DNA of 13,457 nt from Hydrogenothermaceae bacterium (GTDB taxonomy: Bacteria > Aquificota > Aquificia > Aquificales > Hydrogenothermaceae). The stretch lies in assembly GCA_026984355.1 (NCBI GenBank), contig JALSSG010000122.1, forward strand, positions 1-13,457, read 5' to 3'. The translations under genes were made by a program, and so were the position numbers. Within the stretch, counting starts at the first letter, position 1. Each line of letters opens with the position of its first letter. This document shows positions 1-5,901 of the stretch, piece by piece. Under the pieces are notes generated by a model. It saw only the letters and a list, made by a program, of their open reading frames with translations, ran no database searches and had not been told where the DNA came from.

Positions 1-522
1 TGAGATACACTTCTTTGTAATCTTGATACCCTTCTGTTGCACTTGACCCGTTCTTTGAGGGTATTGCGACATATGCGAATGATTTCCTTATCACTATTTA
101 AAAATTCTTGTTGCACTTGACCCGTTCTTTGAGGGTATTGCGACAACTACCTCTGTTAGTGTTTACAACAATACTTGTAATGTTGCACTTGACCCGTTCT
201 TTGAGGGTATTGCGACTCTATAATTCTGCAGTTTTGTAAGAAATCTAACAGCAGGTTGCACTTTACCCGTTTCTTGAGGGTATTGCGACTCAAGTAAAGT
301 CATAATTTGGTCATAAGAACCGAAACTAATGTTGCACTTTACCCGTTTTTTAAGGGTATTGCGACTTTGTTAAATCTCTGTTTAACTTTTTCTCTATTTT
401 CTGTTGCACTTTACCCGTTTTTTAAGGGTATTGCGACTCAGGAATAGTTTTTGGTGTAAAAATCATATTGTTTGTTGCACTTTACCCGTTTCCTTAGGGT
501 ATTGCGACAAATTAGCCCAATA

Positions 523-548
523 TTTCTTCCCCGAACCGGGGTAAGAAA
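523..548. other. Strong hairpin inside the last CRISPR spacer
   Basis: Within spacer 509-548, bases 523-533 pair with 537-548. The stem has 11 base pairs, including a CCCCG/CGGGG core, one bulged T at 542 and a three-base loop AAC at 534-536. The helix ends exactly at the start of the last repeat. No T-run follows on either strand, so it is not a normal intrinsic terminator. It may be copied from a structured protospacer such as a phage terminator; that is inference. Confidence 0.6.
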
Positions 549-583
549 GTTGCACTTTACCCGTCTTTTAAGGGTATTGCAAT
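549..583. repeat. Degenerate terminal CRISPR repeat
   Basis: This is the last copy of the array. It keeps the left end and the ACCC/GGGT stem but has a changed loop and the right end GCAAT in place of GCGAC. The sequence after it (584-597) is unique and leads straight into the stop codon of the neighbouring minus-strand gene. Terminal degeneracy of this kind marks the trailer end of an array. Confidence 0.88.
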
Positions 584-597
584 ATAAGTGTAGTTTA

Positions 598-1068
598 TTA
601 GTTATCCATAATTGGATTATCTGGAGTTATTTTTTCTTGTGGGCTAATAAATTTTTTTTCAGATAATTTCTTTATTTGTTCTAAAATTTCAGGTGGAGCT
701 ATAGATAATCGAGTTTTATCAGGATTTTCTTTACTAACAAACAAGCCTATTAATGATATAAAATTAAGAGATGTAAGGTCTTCTTTCTTTGCAGGTCTTC
801 CATCATCTTCTATAATTTCCACATAATCAAGAGGATTTAAAAAGAATATAAATACTCCTTTTCCTGCAGAGTTCTCCACAACATCTACAGCTGATATAGG
901 TACAGGGTCTTTATAAATACCTAAAGTTTCTTCTAATATTTTTTTCCTATAAACCATAAGTTCACTTCTTATTATTTCTTGATGAAGATAATCTACTTCT
1001 ACTTCCATTTCTTTGAGAATTTTTAAGACTGTTTGGAAACCATCTATTGTTGGATATTCTTTCTTCAT
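598..1068 (-). CDS. Small hypothetical protein, about 156 aa
   Basis: I do not recognise this protein. It has no signal peptide and no membrane segment, so it is probably cytoplasmic. The N-terminal 50 residues look helical and charged. A more hydrophobic middle part (GVFIFFLNPLDYVEII, then LNFISLIGLFVS) looks like a small alpha/beta fold, and the C-terminus is charged and Pro/Lys-rich. An in-frame ATG lies 15 nt upstream (1083), but the sequence from that ATG contains GGAGGA, which sits 7 nt before the ATG at 1068. That makes the start MKKEYP the better choice. The gene ends 14 nt from the CRISPR array and points into it, so read-through would make RNA antisense to the array. It is divergent from the tRNA genes. 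A link to CRISPR function is not supported by anything but position. Confidence 0.72.
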   Translation of the reverse strand: MKKEYPTIDGFQTVLKILKEMEVEVDYLHQEIIRSELMVYRKKILEETLGIYKDPVPISAVDVVENSAGKGVFIFFLNPLDYVEIIEDDGRPAKKEDLTSLNFISLIGLFVSKENPDKTRLSIAPPEILEQIKKLSEKKFISPQEKITPDNPIMDN

Positions 1069-1075
1069 TTTATTT

Positions 1076-1081
1076 TCCTCC
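1076..1081 (-). promoter_or_regulatory. Shine-Dalgarno GGAGGA that fixes the start of the 156-aa gene
   Basis: On the minus strand GGAGGA lies 7 nt before the ATG at 1066-1068. It overlaps the alternative upstream ATG at 1081-1083, which has only AT-rich sequence before it. This argues for the shorter protein. Confidence 0.65.
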
Positions 1082-1107
1082 ATTTATTTTTTAATTTTAA
1101 ATGAAGT

Positions 1108-1135
1108 ATTTTAATTCATATGACAATCAGTCTAA
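1108..1135 (-). promoter_or_regulatory. Possible promoter of the 156-aa gene
   Basis: On the minus strand TTAGAC (1130-1135) and TAAAAT (1108-1113) are separated by 16 nt, about 40 nt before the chosen start. The match is modest and the region is AT-rich, so this is a weak call. Confidence 0.3.
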
Positions 1136-1152
1136 ACTAAGCTTTTATTCTA

Positions 1153-1181
1153 TTGACAAAAAAATCTATTTGTCTTATTAT
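1153..1181 (+). promoter_or_regulatory. Sigma-70 type promoter of the tRNA-Val/tRNA-Asp unit
   Basis: A perfect -35 TTGACA (1153-1158) and a -10 TATTAT (1176-1181) are separated by 17 nt. Transcription would start near 1188, about 15 nt before the mature 5' end of tRNA-Val. It is one of the two best promoters in the window, fitting for stable RNA genes. Confidence 0.8.
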
Positions 1182-1202
1182 ATTAATCCCTAAGTTGAAG
1201 AT

Positions 1203-1276
1203 GGGCGGTTAGCTCAGCTGGCCAGAGCACCTCCCTTACAAGGAGGGGGTCATAGGTTCGAGTCCTATACCGCCCA
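1203..1276 (+). tRNA. tRNA-Val (anticodon UAC)
   Basis: The acceptor stem pairs GGGCGGT (1203-1209) with ACCGCCC (1269-1275), with discriminator A at 1276. The D arm uses GCTC/GAGC (1212-1215, 1225-1228). The anticodon stem is 1230-1234 with 1242-1246, and the seven-base loop CTTACAA carries the anticodon TAC at 1237-1239. The T arm has the GGTTCGA motif. The next bases are TCCT, so CCA is not encoded and must be added after processing. The gene is far more GC-rich than the neighbouring protein genes, as in thermophiles. It is followed 7 nt later by tRNA-Asp, so the two are surely cotranscribed. Confidence 0.97.
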
Positions 1277-1283
1277 TCCTTAC

Positions 1284-1362
1284 GGAGCCGTAGTTCAGCC
1301 TGGCCCAGAACGCCGGCCTGTCACGCCGGAGGTCGCGGGTTCGAATCCCGTCGGCTCCGCCA
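1284..1362 (+). tRNA. tRNA-Asp (anticodon GUC), CCA encoded
   Basis: The acceptor stem pairs GGAGCCG (1284-1290) with CGGCTCC (1352-1358), with discriminator G at 1359 and an encoded CCA at 1360-1362. The D arm uses GTTC/GAAC. The anticodon stem CCGGC/GCCGG (1313-1317, 1325-1329) closes the loop CTGTCAC, with anticodon GTC at 1320-1322. The T arm has GGTTCGAA. It lies 7 nt after tRNA-Val under the same promoter. Unlike its neighbour it carries its own CCA. The stop codon of the opposing nitroreductase gene is only 4 nt beyond the CCA. Confidence 0.97.
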
Positions 1363-1366
1363 TTAT

Positions 1367-2977
1367 TTATTTTCCTCTTATTTCTTCCAGATAGTAATAA
1401 GGAGGAAAAGTTCTAAGTCTTGTGTCTTCTAAATGTCCCCCTGCAGTAAAATGATATACAGTTTGATAACTATTATCCTCAAATCCTAATATCTCATGTA
1501 CTAAATCATCAAAAAAACATCCTATACCAGTTCCCCTTATATTATGAGCTTCTGCCTCAAGGTACAAAACCTGCCCTATCATACCTGCTTCCCAATGAAT
1601 ATTCCTGTACAGCCACGGTTTTTTCTCAACTAAACCTTTAAATTTTGCTATCATACCTAAAGAGAAAGAACTATCTCCAGCAATATCTTGCTTACAGCTT
1701 ACTACCTTGGCAGTAAATTCAAAATCTCCTGTATAAAGAAGATATAGTTCTAAATCATCCGATACTTTTTTCCACATAAATTCTTTTCTTGTCTTTTTCA
1801 TTATTTCTTCTTTATCATCTTCATATCTAAATAAGAAATAAATCCCCTTTGGTAAATCATAAATTCTGTGAACAAATAAAAGAAGATTTATCGTTGGGTT
1901 ATAAACCTCTGTATCAAAAGGATTTATTTCCTTTCTTGGTATTGTTTTATCAAGTATGTGAAAAAACGTTTCTTTGTCTATATGTGTTTGTCTATCGTAG
2001 GCTACTGCACTTCTTCTTTTTCTTATTATCTCAGATGCTTTGTAAGGTGAGTCTTTAAGCCATAAAATAGGTTTTTGTAGAAGTTTGTATTTTTCAGGTT
2101 TGGTTCTTGGCTTTTCTACAAATTCTGCAACTTCATATATAATGTCCCATCTCACATGCTCTTTGCTAAGCCTATTAGGTATTCCTTTAAACTTAAGTTT
2201 TGAAAATTCTTCTACGATATTTTGTGGAATATCTGGAATTATATCTACATCGTTCTTATAGACCAGTAGTAAAGCTTCTGGAAATTCTTCTTCATCTTTT
2301 ATCCACTTTGTTTTATCAAATCCAAGTAAAACTTTAATTTCTTCATCTGATACTGCATTAAGATATTTGACTTTCCATCCAAGTAAAGAGGCAGAAAATG
2401 ATATAGTAGCTATTGCATGACCTGTATCTAATTGGCAGTAGCGATATGCTCTTTCTCCATATTTCCAGGCTTCTCTCCAAAAAATACTGGTTAGTGCAAC
2501 AAGAAAACAGTCTGTTTTATAAAATTCTTTTAGTGTTTTAATTATTTCTTGATTTAAAATAGCTCTTTCCTCAAGTGCGTGTAAAAAAGGATTGTAATGA
2601 TATACTCCATTTAAATGGTCATAATCAGGTATTATCAGATAGCTTTCTGTTGGATGTAGATTTCCACTTGATGGGTTCATTCGTAATGACCATTGTGAAC
2701 CGGGAATTGATTTCCATGCAGAAAGTCCAAGAGCAAGCTCTAAAAATTTTGAAATTGTATCTATATTTATAGGCTGTGAATTGCATAATTTTCTATCATA
2801 TAAAGCCTTGTATGAACAATCTGGGTCTTGCTTTAAAAGAGGGAGTTCTATTTTCTTTGTTCCTTCATAGAATCTAAAAGGCTCTGGTTGATTTGCCCAG
2901 TCTAAATAACCTAATGATTTGGCAAGTTTATCAGGATAATGTTTTGTCCTTTGATGATAATATAAAGCTGTGTTCAT
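1367..2977 (-). CDS. SagB/ThcOx-type double-domain nitroreductase family protein
   Basis: A 536-aa flavoprotein of the nitroreductase superfamily, SagB/ThcOx branch, with two nitroreductase-like halves in one chain (about residues 70-245 and 312-520). The first half has the typical segment MNPSSGNLHPTESYLI at 100-115 and the YGERAYRYCQLDTGHA region at 173-188. The second half begins with SEIIRKRRSAVAYD (315-328), the place where this superfamily binds FMN phosphate, and ends with HWEAGMIGQVLYLEAEA (461-477) and a GIG-containing loop. There is no signal peptide, so it is cytoplasmic. SagB proteins oxidise azolines in peptide natural products, but no cyclodehydratase or precursor peptide is nearby, so the substrate here is unknown. 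The start has GAGG about 10 nt before the ATG. The gene is divergent from the NlpC/P60 gene (62 nt apart) and runs tail to tail with tRNA-Asp. Confidence 0.88.
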   Translation of the reverse strand: MNTALYYHQRTKHYPDKLAKSLGYLDWANQPEPFRFYEGTKKIELPLLKQDPDCSYKALYDRKLCNSQPINIDTISKFLELALGLSAWKSIPGSQWSLRMNPSSGNLHPTESYLIIPDYDHLNGVYHYNPFLHALEERAILNQEIIKTLKEFYKTDCFLVALTSIFWREAWKYGERAYRYCQLDTGHAIATISFSASLLGWKVKYLNAVSDEEIKVLLGFDKTKWIKDEEEFPEALLLVYKNDVDIIPDIPQNIVEEFSKLKFKGIPNRLSKEHVRWDIIYEVAEFVEKPRTKPEKYKLLQKPILWLKDSPYKASEIIRKRRSAVAYDRQTHIDKETFFHILDKTIPRKEINPFDTEVYNPTINLLLFVHRIYDLPKGIYFLFRYEDDKEEIMKKTRKEFMWKKVSDDLELYLLYTGDFEFTAKVVSCKQDIAGDSSFSLGMIAKFKGLVEKKPWLYRNIHWEAGMIGQVLYLEAEAHNIRGTGIGCFFDDLVHEILGFEDNSYQTVYHFTAGGHLEDTRLRTFPPYYYLEEIRGK

Positions 2978-2987
2978 TTTTCTGCCT

Positions 2988-3010
2988 CAATATTTTAATA
3001 TTTAATATTG
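2988..3010. repeat. Inverted repeat in the divergent promoter region
   Basis: CAATATT (2988-2994) and AATATTG (3004-3010) form perfect 7-bp arms around 9 nt, midway between the divergent nitroreductase and NlpC/P60 genes. It could be an operator shared by both, but the sequence is almost pure A/T and may be chance. Confidence 0.3.
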
Positions 3011-3039
3011 CTTAAAAAAAATTATAAGAGTTTTTTATA

Positions 3040-4359
3040 ATGTATAGACTGATTATTATTCTGTTTATTTTTAGTTTTTCTTGCTCTTTAAAATACCAAA
3101 CTGTAAACGATATAAAACATGTTCCTCAGAATGCTTTTTACTTTGTAAAGCAAAATGGAAGGTTAATTTCATCTGATTTTCAGCAGTTGTTAGATAACTA
3201 TTTTAATAGGTTTTTCTTTTCTCCATGGAAAAAGACAAAAAGTTCTTATACCAAAAAGACTGCGTTTTGGGGATTTTATGTATATCCCAATAGAGAAGTT
3301 TATGGTGAAAATAAAAGAAGGATACCTAAAAGTTGGTTTGCAAAACTAAGAGAAAATGCAGATATAGAAAATTTTCCTTCATTAAATTTATGGGGAATAA
3401 CTGTATCAAATACAGACCTTAAAGTTTTCCCTACACAAAAGCCTATTTTTTATAGCTTTGATAAAGCTGGTGAAGGATTTCCTTTTGATTATAATCAAAA
3501 CTCTGCAGTATATATAGGAACTCCTTTATTTATATCTCATATATCTAAGAACAAGCAGTGGTATTATGTAGAAACTCCTTTTGCTTCTGGATGGATTAAA
3601 GCTAATGATGTAGCTTTTGTAGATGAAGAAGTTAAACAAATATATCAAACAGGTAAATATGTAGCTTTTATAAAAGAAGATATTTCACTAACTGATGAAA
3701 ATGGAAACTTTTTATCAAAAGGGCTAATTGGAGTGGTTCTTCCCTTAGTTAAAGAAGAGAAAGATAATTATGAAGTTTTTGTTCCTGTTAAGGACACAGA
3801 TGGATATGCTGTGTTAAAAACTGTAAAGGTTTCAAAAGATGTAAGCGTGATAAAACCTATGCCTTTTACAGAAAAAAATATAGCAAAAATAATAAATGAA
3901 ACTTTAAATAAACCATATGGCTGGGGCGGTTTATATTTAAATAGAGACTGTTCTGCTAATATTAGAGATATTTTTGTCCCTTTTGGCATATGGCTGCCGA
4001 GAAATTCTACATCACAGGCAAAATCTGGAATTTTTGTTTCTTTAGAAAATCTATCACCAAAGCAAAAAGAAGAATTTATAGCAAAGTCAGGTATACCGTT
4101 TTTAACACTTATATGGATGCCAGGTCATATTATGCTTTATATAGGAAATAAAAATGGTAAACCCTATATATTTCATAATTTCTGGGGAATAAAAACAAAA
4201 ATATTTAATAAAGAAGGTAGAGTTATAGTTGGTATGTCTGCAATTACTTCACTTTCACCAGAGAAAGGAATTATGTTTGTTGATAAACAAAAGGGCATTT
4301 TTCTAAAGAGGATAAAAGGTATAACCTACATTATTCCACCAAAGTATATTTTAAAGTAA
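3040..4359 (+). CDS. Exported SH3-domain NlpC/P60 (C40) family cell-wall peptidase
   Basis: A 439-aa exported peptidoglycan hydrolase. The N-terminus has a short hydrophobic signal (residues 2-14) followed by Cys15 in SFSC, a poor but possible lipobox, so it may be a lipoprotein. The long middle part (about 30-270) matches the family layout of an N-terminal helper domain and SH3b-like domains; the segment WYYVETPFASGWIKANDVAF (175-194) is typical bacterial SH3. The catalytic NlpC/P60 domain follows: PYGWGG (292-297), catalytic Cys304 in RDCS, catalytic His363 in MPGH, and probable third residue His379 in FHNFWG. The known chemistry is cleavage of gamma-D-Glu to diamino-acid bonds in peptide stems (YkfC-like); this specificity is inferred. 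The start has only a weak GAG-type ribosome site. The last 9 nt overlap the sigma factor gene on the other strand. Confidence 0.87.
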   Translation: MYRLIIILFIFSFSCSLKYQTVNDIKHVPQNAFYFVKQNGRLISSDFQQLLDNYFNRFFFSPWKKTKSSYTKKTAFWGFYVYPNREVYGENKRRIPKSWFAKLRENADIENFPSLNLWGITVSNTDLKVFPTQKPIFYSFDKAGEGFPFDYNQNSAVYIGTPLFISHISKNKQWYYVETPFASGWIKANDVAFVDEEVKQIYQTGKYVAFIKEDISLTDENGNFLSKGLIGVVLPLVKEEKDNYEVFVPVKDTDGYAVLKTVKVSKDVSVIKPMPFTEKNIAKIINETLNKPYGWGGLYLNRDCSANIRDIFVPFGIWLPRNSTSQAKSGIFVSLENLSPKQKEEFIAKSGIPFLTLIWMPGHIMLYIGNKNGKPYIFHNFWGIKTKIFNKEGRVIVGMSAITSLSPEKGIMFVDKQKGIFLKRIKGITYIIPPKYILK

Positions 4360-5202
4360 ATCCTGTCTTTTCCTTTTTGTTATAAGAGCACGAATTTTTT
4401 TCAAAGCTCTAAGTTCAATTTGTCTGACTCTTTCCCTTGATATACCAAGCATATTGCCAACTTCTCTTAAGGTTTTTGGCTCTTCTCCTTTTAAGCCAAA
4501 TCTGTGAATAATGATAAATCTTTCTCTTTCTGACAGGTGAGATAAGATACAGTCTATCTCTTTTTCAAGAGCTTCTTTTAACAGGTCTTCTTCTATATCT
4601 TTAGTACCGTGTTTTGATACAAGGTCAATAAAAAATGTTCCTTCTTCTTTATCTATTGGAACATCAAGAGATACAGAGTGTCTTTTTATAAGCAAATATT
4701 TTTCTATTAAATCTTCATCAACTTCTATTCCCATTTGCTCTAAATATTCTTTTATCTCTTTGTAGGTAGGTTCTCTAAATAATTTTTCTCTTAGCTGAAG
4801 ATAAGCACAATCTATCTTTGAGGATAACATAAATGTTTTTTGAGGAAGTTTTATAAGGTCTTTTTGTGTCTGTATTGTTTGAAGAATTGACTGTTTAATC
4901 CACCATATAGCGTAGGATATAAATCTAACTCCTTTATCTGGGTCAAATCTCTTTGCTGCTTCTATAAGACCTATATTTCCTGCTGATATGAGTTCTTGAA
5001 AGGGTATATCGTATCCTGCATAATTTTTAGCTATATTTACTACAAATCTTAAGTTTGCCTGAACTAGTCTGTCTAATGCTTCTTTATCCCCTTCTTTTAC
5101 TTTTTTTGCTATCTCTTTTTCTTCCTCAGGGGTTAGCATAGGTATATTTGATATTAGTTTTAAATAAAAAGAGACCCCTTCTTCATAGTTAAAATTTCTC
5201 AT
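4351..5202 (-). CDS. RNA polymerase sigma-70 family factor (group 2, RpoS/RpoD-like)
   Basis: A 283-aa sigma factor with regions 1.2, 2, 3 and 4 but without region 1.1, so it is a non-essential primary-like (group 2) factor rather than the housekeeping RpoD. Region 1.2 covers about residues 10-40. Region 2 covers 44-115 and includes LVQANLRFVVNIAKNY (46-61) and the core-binding and -10-melting segment GNIGLIEAAKRFDPDKGVRF (75-94) with AIWWIKQSI after it. Region 3 covers about 120-195. Region 4 covers 215-275 with the -35 helix-turn-helix at TLREVGNMLGISRERVRQIE (244-263). The conserved region 2.4 suggests that it reads TATAAT-like -10 boxes, which are common in this window. Aquifex is known to carry an RpoS-type factor, and this could be the equivalent; length alone does not settle it. 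The 3' end overlaps the opposing peptidase gene by 9 nt. Confidence 0.92.
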   Translation of the reverse strand: MRNFNYEEGVSFYLKLISNIPMLTPEEEKEIAKKVKEGDKEALDRLVQANLRFVVNIAKNYAGYDIPFQELISAGNIGLIEAAKRFDPDKGVRFISYAIWWIKQSILQTIQTQKDLIKLPQKTFMLSSKIDCAYLQLREKLFREPTYKEIKEYLEQMGIEVDEDLIEKYLLIKRHSVSLDVPIDKEEGTFFIDLVSKHGTKDIEEDLLKEALEKEIDCILSHLSERERFIIIHRFGLKGEEPKTLREVGNMLGISRERVRQIELRALKKIRALITKRKRQDLL

Positions 5203-5252
5203 AAGCAGCCCCTATTCATTTATATAACTATTATATTTTTTATGGTTTTTAT

Positions 5253-5281
5253 ATTTTATATATTTCTGCTAAAGTTAGCAA
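5253..5281 (-). promoter_or_regulatory. Possible promoter of the sigma factor gene
   Basis: On the minus strand TTGCTA (5276-5281) and TAAAAT (5253-5258) are separated by 17 nt, about 50 nt before the sigma factor ATG, in the 97-nt gap after the upstream gene. It would let the sigma factor be transcribed on its own. The region is AT-rich, so confidence is moderate. Confidence 0.45.
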
Positions 5282-5299
5282 CACCAAAGTTGTTTAAAC

Positions 5300-5851
5300 T
5301 TATACATCAAATGTATCATCAAAGCCAATATCTGGAAAATCATTATCTATAAATTCATCATAATAATCATCTGTATAGGTTACATCTTCTACATCTGTAT
5401 AGTCTATATCATCTTCGTCTATATACTGATTAGTATTATCTATTTGAGATACTTCGTCAGATATATCATCTATTTTCTCAGAAATTTCATCTAATTTATG
5501 CTCTATCTCTTCAAGTTCATCTTTATCTATTCCAGCTTCTTTTGCTACTTCTTCAGCAGAAACTTTATTATCAAAGAATATGTTAAATAGGCTTAAACCT
5601 GCTAAGCTTCCAAGTAAAGACCCTAAAAAACCCCCTCCAAAACCAGATGATGTAAATCCTGAAGACTGGGGCTGAATATTCTGCTGTGTTGTCTGCTGTG
5701 GAATATCTTTTTTTTCTGATTTAAATTTTTCCGAAAGTATCTCTTGCTCTAACTTAGAAACTCTTTTGTCTAATTCATCAACTTTTTTTACTACTCTATC
5801 AAGAACTATAGCCATTTTCTTTAAAGTATTTTCTATATTTTTTTCTTCCAT
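5300..5851 (-). CDS. Acidic coiled-coil protein with a glycine-rich hydrophobic hairpin, function unknown
   Basis: I do not recognise this 183-aa protein. Four segments are visible. Residues 1-47 form a heptad-like coiled coil (LDRVVKKVDELDKRVSKLEQ). Residues 52-70 are a Gln/Pro/Ser-rich linker. Residues 71-93 are a Gly-rich hydrophobic stretch (FGGGFLGSLLGSLAGLSLFN), which could insert in a membrane or pack against one. Residues 98-137 are a second, acidic amphipathic helix, followed by a tail of mostly Asp, Glu, Tyr and Thr with no basic residue after about 126. There is no signal peptide at the N-terminus. GGAG lies 9 nt before the ATG, supporting the start. It sits between bioB (50 nt upstream) and the sigma factor gene (97 nt downstream) on the same strand, but there is no functional clue in that. 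Confidence 0.8.
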   Translation of the reverse strand: MEEKNIENTLKKMAIVLDRVVKKVDELDKRVSKLEQEILSEKFKSEKKDIPQQTTQQNIQPQSSGFTSSGFGGGFLGSLLGSLAGLSLFNIFFDNKVSAEEVAKEAGIDKDELEEIEHKLDEISEKIDDISDEVSQIDNTNQYIDEDDIDYTDVEDVTYTDDYYDEFIDNDFPDIGFDDTFDV

Positions 5852-5901
5852 TTCTTCATCTCCAAAAAGGTATTATCTACTATATATAATAAGCCTAAAA
5901 G

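Larger units (their letters stand above)
1..583. CRISPR. CRISPR array, distal part (8 repeats, 7 full spacers), open at the left edge
   Basis: Eight 35-nt repeats start at 36, 110, 182, 255, 331, 403, 474 and 549. They share GTTGCACTT at the left end and GGGTATTGC near the right end. Complete spacers are 71-109, 145-181, 217-254, 290-330, 366-402, 438-473 and 509-548 (36-41 nt, all different). Bases 1-35 are probably a cut spacer. The first three repeats are identical, repeats 4-7 drift, and the last (549-583) ends GCAAT instead of GCGAC. A degenerate last repeat normally marks the leader-distal end, so I infer a leader to the left and transcription on the + strand. Each repeat is nearly self-complementary: ACCC/GGGT forms an inner stem and GTTGCA/TGCGAC an outer one. 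No cas gene is visible, so the subtype cannot be given. Confidence 0.97.

Noticed and set aside
163..180. Inverted repeat TTACAA/TTGTAA in the second CRISPR spacer
   Set aside because: Only 6 bp, all but two A/T pairs, with a 6-nt loop. Short palindromes of this kind are expected by chance here, unlike the GC-cored hairpin in the last spacer.
472..666. An open frame on the + strand of 64 codons
   Set aside because: It is made of the last two CRISPR repeats and spacer read through, and it repeats the peptide LHFTR..LRVL from the repeat unit itself. It is an artefact of the array.
1276..1375. A mobile-element insertion site at the tRNA pair
   Set aside because: I found no direct repeat of the tRNA 3' end elsewhere in the window and no integrase gene.
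2575..2772. Open frames opposite the nitroreductase gene, here and at 1849-2058
   Set aside because: They lie fully inside a well-supported gene on the other strand, have no family features and no good ribosome site.
3036..3041. A perfect TATAAT overlapping the ATG of the NlpC/P60 gene
   Set aside because: If used as a -10 box, transcription would begin inside the signal peptide, and no -35 fits. It is probably chance in AT-rich DNA.
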